Part shown: positions 62,231 through 64,000 of the stretch, in pieces
Layout of the letters: each line of letters opens with the position of its first letter
How positions within the stretch are numbered: the stretch's first letter is position 1
Assembly: GCA_036012865.1 (NCBI GenBank)
Contig: DASCQC010000025.1
Coordinates: 47,873-111,872, forward strand
Direction of reading: 5' to 3'
From: DASCQC01 sp036012865
Lineage (GTDB): Bacteria; Pseudomonadota; Gammaproteobacteria; Comchoanobacterales; Comchoanobacteraceae
DNA: 64,000 nt
The notes under the pieces: model-generated
Told to the model about the DNA's origin: nothing
Databases searched by the model: none
What the model saw: the letters and a program-made list of their open reading frames with translations, nothing else
Made by a program: the position numbers and the translations under genes

Positions 62231-63727
62231 ATGAATAATGTTAGTAATCAACAACTATTTTTAGATGACATTAAGGTGTTGAGAGCATTAAACCAGGCTC
62301 AAAAATCTTTGCAAGTAAAATCTTTTGTTCAAAAAGGCAACTTGAATCGATTATTGCCTTATGAGCGCGTCGATAATTTAATGGACTCGGTGGATACCTG
62401 CGTTCCCATTGCTCCGTATTGCGGTGGGTTAGCTACGGGGGAGCATTGTGGTGTATTAGCGTCACTTGGGCTGATTGCTAATCGACCTTGTGTTGTGGTG
62501 GCTAATGATTATTGTCAAAAGGGGGGGAGTTTATCACCCTTGGGTGTAGATAAGATTTTAAGGTGTATCGAGGTAGCTAAAAAACATCGATGGCCGTTAG
62601 TTTTTTTGGTGGAAAGTGCCGGCGCCGATTTAGGTCAACAAAGCAAGGTGTATACTAAAACAGGTCGGATTTATGCTGAAATGGCACGTGTATTACAGAG
62701 TGGTGTTCCGATATTGTCGGTGGTCCATGGTTCGGCTACGGCAGGGGGGGCTTATTTACCGGGCATGTCATCTTATGTGATAATGGTTCAAGGTGCAGAA
62801 GCTTATTTGGCGGGCCCACCTTTGGTTGAAGCCGCCATGGGGCAGAAGGTTGATGGGCAAGCGTTAGGTGGGGTGGACGTTCATTGTCAGTCAGGTTTGG
62901 TTGATGCTGTTGCGAAGGATGATGGGCATGCGTTGGAGCTTGTTCGACAGTGGGTCAGTAGTCAGAACTACTTGGGATGTTTTGAGAAGCTGAAGGAAAA
63001 AGATAAGAAAGATATGGGTGAAATGTTGAATTTAGTTGCTTATGATTCATCGAAGCCTTATGCCTTAAGTAAGGTTTTTGATGTGTTGTTTGATGAGGGT
63101 AAATGGGATGCTTTCCAGTCCAATAATGGGACTGATACTGTTACGGTGTGGGGAGGTGTTGGTGGTCATGTTGTTGGGGTGATTGGGAATCAGGGGCCAT
63201 TCTCATCTGTTGGGGCGCGTAAAGCGGCGTCTTTCATTCAAGAATGTGATGTTCGAGGGGTTCCTGTTGTCTTTTTGCAAAATACCCCTGGCTTTGGGTG
63301 CGGAAGAGATGCTGAGGCTTCAGGTATTATTGTTGCGGGGTCAACGTTATTAAAGGCTGTTACCTTAGCTACAGTCCCTAAATATGTCTTTATTATTGGA
63401 GGGTCTTATGGGGCGGGGAGTTATGCGATGTGTTCTCGGGCTTATGATCCTTCGATGATTTTTGCTTGGCCAAATAGTCGATTGGCAGTTATGGGGGCGC
63501 AATCTGTGGTGGGGGTTATGGATGTGTTGGCTAGAAAAAAGGGTAAGAAATTATCGAAGGAGAAGCGTCAGCAATGGGTAGAGCGTTATGAAAGGGAGTC
63601 ACATGTTCATTTTACATCGTCGCAGTTATGGGATGATGGTATTATTGATCCGAGGCTAACTCGTCATTATTTAATTTTGTGGATGAGGTTTTCGACAGTA
63701 TCAATGAGGAGTACAAAGGTTGATTAA
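62231..63727 (+). CDS. Acyl-CoA carboxylase beta subunit, methylcrotonyl-CoA carboxylase type
   Basis: Carboxyltransferase half of a biotin-dependent acyl-CoA carboxylase; 498 residues from ATG 62231 (frame open to 62114, but that part is low-complexity). ERVDNLMD, the oxyanion-hole-type segments PLVFLVESAGADLGQQ, VHGSATAGGAYLPGMSS and AGPPLVEAAMGQKVDG, and the second half with NTPGFGCGRDAEASGII and GGSYGAGSYAMCSRAYDP are all as in MccB/LiuB-type proteins. The next gene is a crotonase, the liuB-liuC order of leucine degradation. A biotin carboxylase subunit is expected beyond the window. Confidence 0.9.
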   Translation: MNNVSNQQLFLDDIKVLRALNQAQKSLQVKSFVQKGNLNRLLPYERVDNLMDSVDTCVPIAPYCGGLATGEHCGVLASLGLIANRPCVVVANDYCQKGGSLSPLGVDKILRCIEVAKKHRWPLVFLVESAGADLGQQSKVYTKTGRIYAEMARVLQSGVPILSVVHGSATAGGAYLPGMSSYVIMVQGAEAYLAGPPLVEAAMGQKVDGQALGGVDVHCQSGLVDAVAKDDGHALELVRQWVSSQNYLGCFEKLKEKDKKDMGEMLNLVAYDSSKPYALSKVFDVLFDEGKWDAFQSNNGTDTVTVWGGVGGHVVGVIGNQGPFSSVGARKAASFIQECDVRGVPVVFLQNTPGFGCGRDAEASGIIVAGSTLLKAVTLATVPKYVFIIGGSYGAGSYAMCSRAYDPSMIFAWPNSRLAVMGAQSVVGVMDVLARKKGKKLSKEKRQQWVERYERESHVHFTSSQLWDDGIIDPRLTRHYLILWMRFSTVSMRSTKVD

Positions 63728-64000
63728 GAGAGTTTTAAAGAATGGCTGGTTGTATTTAGTGCTTAGTCGTCCTGAGTTGAAGAATGCATTTAATGTTGAA
63801 TTGTTAGAGAGCATATCTTTGCATTTAGAGGGTGTTCCAGAATCTGTTTGTGGGGTGGTTTTAATGGGAGCGGAGGGGTTTTTCTGTTCAGGGATGGATT
63901 TGAAGGCTTTAAGTGTAGCGAAAGACTTGGGTGATTCGGAGGCTTATTTAAGGGATGTGCGGTTAGGTTTACAGCGGGTTTTTGATGCCTTGGATGCTTT
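63720..64000 (+). CDS. Enoyl-CoA hydratase/isomerase family protein (cut by window end)
   Basis: The first 93 codons only. It starts at TTG 63720 (or nearby), overlapping the end of the carboxylase gene by eight bases, so the two are coupled. The translation has the crotonase N-terminal pattern: WLYLVLSRPELKNAFNVELLE (compare xLxRPxxxNAx) and VVLMGAEGFFCSGMDLKAL (compare GxGxxFCAGxDL), which is the CoA-binding and oxyanion-hole region. After a methylcrotonyl-type carboxylase this most likely is LiuC, methylglutaconyl-CoA hydratase; the active-site Glu region lies outside the window. Confidence 0.85.
   Translation, partial: MIKRVLKNGWLYLVLSRPELKNAFNVELLESISLHLEGVPESVCGVVLMGAEGFFCSGMDLKALSVAKDLGDSEAYLRDVRLGLQRVFDALDA

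Overview
The window looks like a chromosome segment of an AT-rich, host-associated gammaproteobacterium. This rests on gene content and order: amgK-murU next to lptD-surA-ksgA, smpB divergent from ratA-rnfH-fur, a pilus cluster joined to coaE-zapD-mutT, and secA beside a dciA-like gene. No 16S rRNA or phylogenetic marker is complete enough to name a genus; a Legionellales-like or other endosymbiont lineage is an inference from ankyrin-repeat, serpin-like and long helical orphan proteins mixed with compact housekeeping genes. No insertion sequence, phage, plasmid or CRISPR array was seen. The + strand is G- and T-rich from end to end, as expected of a leading strand copied left to right.

Layout. 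1-8.4 kb: 3' end of dnaE, a large helical orphan, ung, a tail-to-tail pair of secreted six-cysteine paralogs, then ald and an M17 aminopeptidase. 8.6-17.2 kb: membrane-anchored orphan, tRNA-Arg(UCG) with a small exported protein immediately behind it, ferredoxin fdxA, the BolA-monothiol glutaredoxin pair, a 1092-residue GltD-like flavoprotein and a CopA-type P-ATPase. 17.2-25.6 kb: DUF805 protein, basic coiled-coil orphan, EamA exporter, and a complete tail of the shikimate pathway in the order aroA-aroK-aroC-aroB-aroDE, including a fused aroDE, which is the arrangement known from Chlamydia.

25.6-34 kb: Trm112-like protein, HIT protein, AI-2E-type permease, smpB, ratA, rnfH, fur, and two paralogous porins that flank an orphan methyltransferase. 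34-42.6 kb: murU-amgK (cell-wall recycling), lptD, a short surA, ksgA overlapping an antisense tRNA-Thr(CGU), a double cyclic-nucleotide-binding protein with a class II glutamine amidotransferase, and a cyclophilin with two plausible starts. 42.6-51.6 kb: serpin-like and ankyrin-repeat proteins, a stripped-down type IV pilus set (pilin, short ATPase, 121-residue prepilin peptidase, divergent platform protein), coaE, zapD, mutT, DUF4389, hpt and a small orphan.

51.6-64 kb: secA without its zinc-binding tail, a dciA-like gene, three tandem divergent SbmA/YddA-type ABC transporters (892, 781 and 665 residues), and the start of a leucine-degradation (liu) type operon: a biotin-dependent carboxylase beta subunit followed by a crotonase cut by the window end. 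Together the genes point to an aerobic, amino-acid-using bacterium (alanine dehydrogenase, aminopeptidase, leucine degradation) that makes its own chorismate and keeps a full outer membrane, with several orphan proteins that could act on a host.
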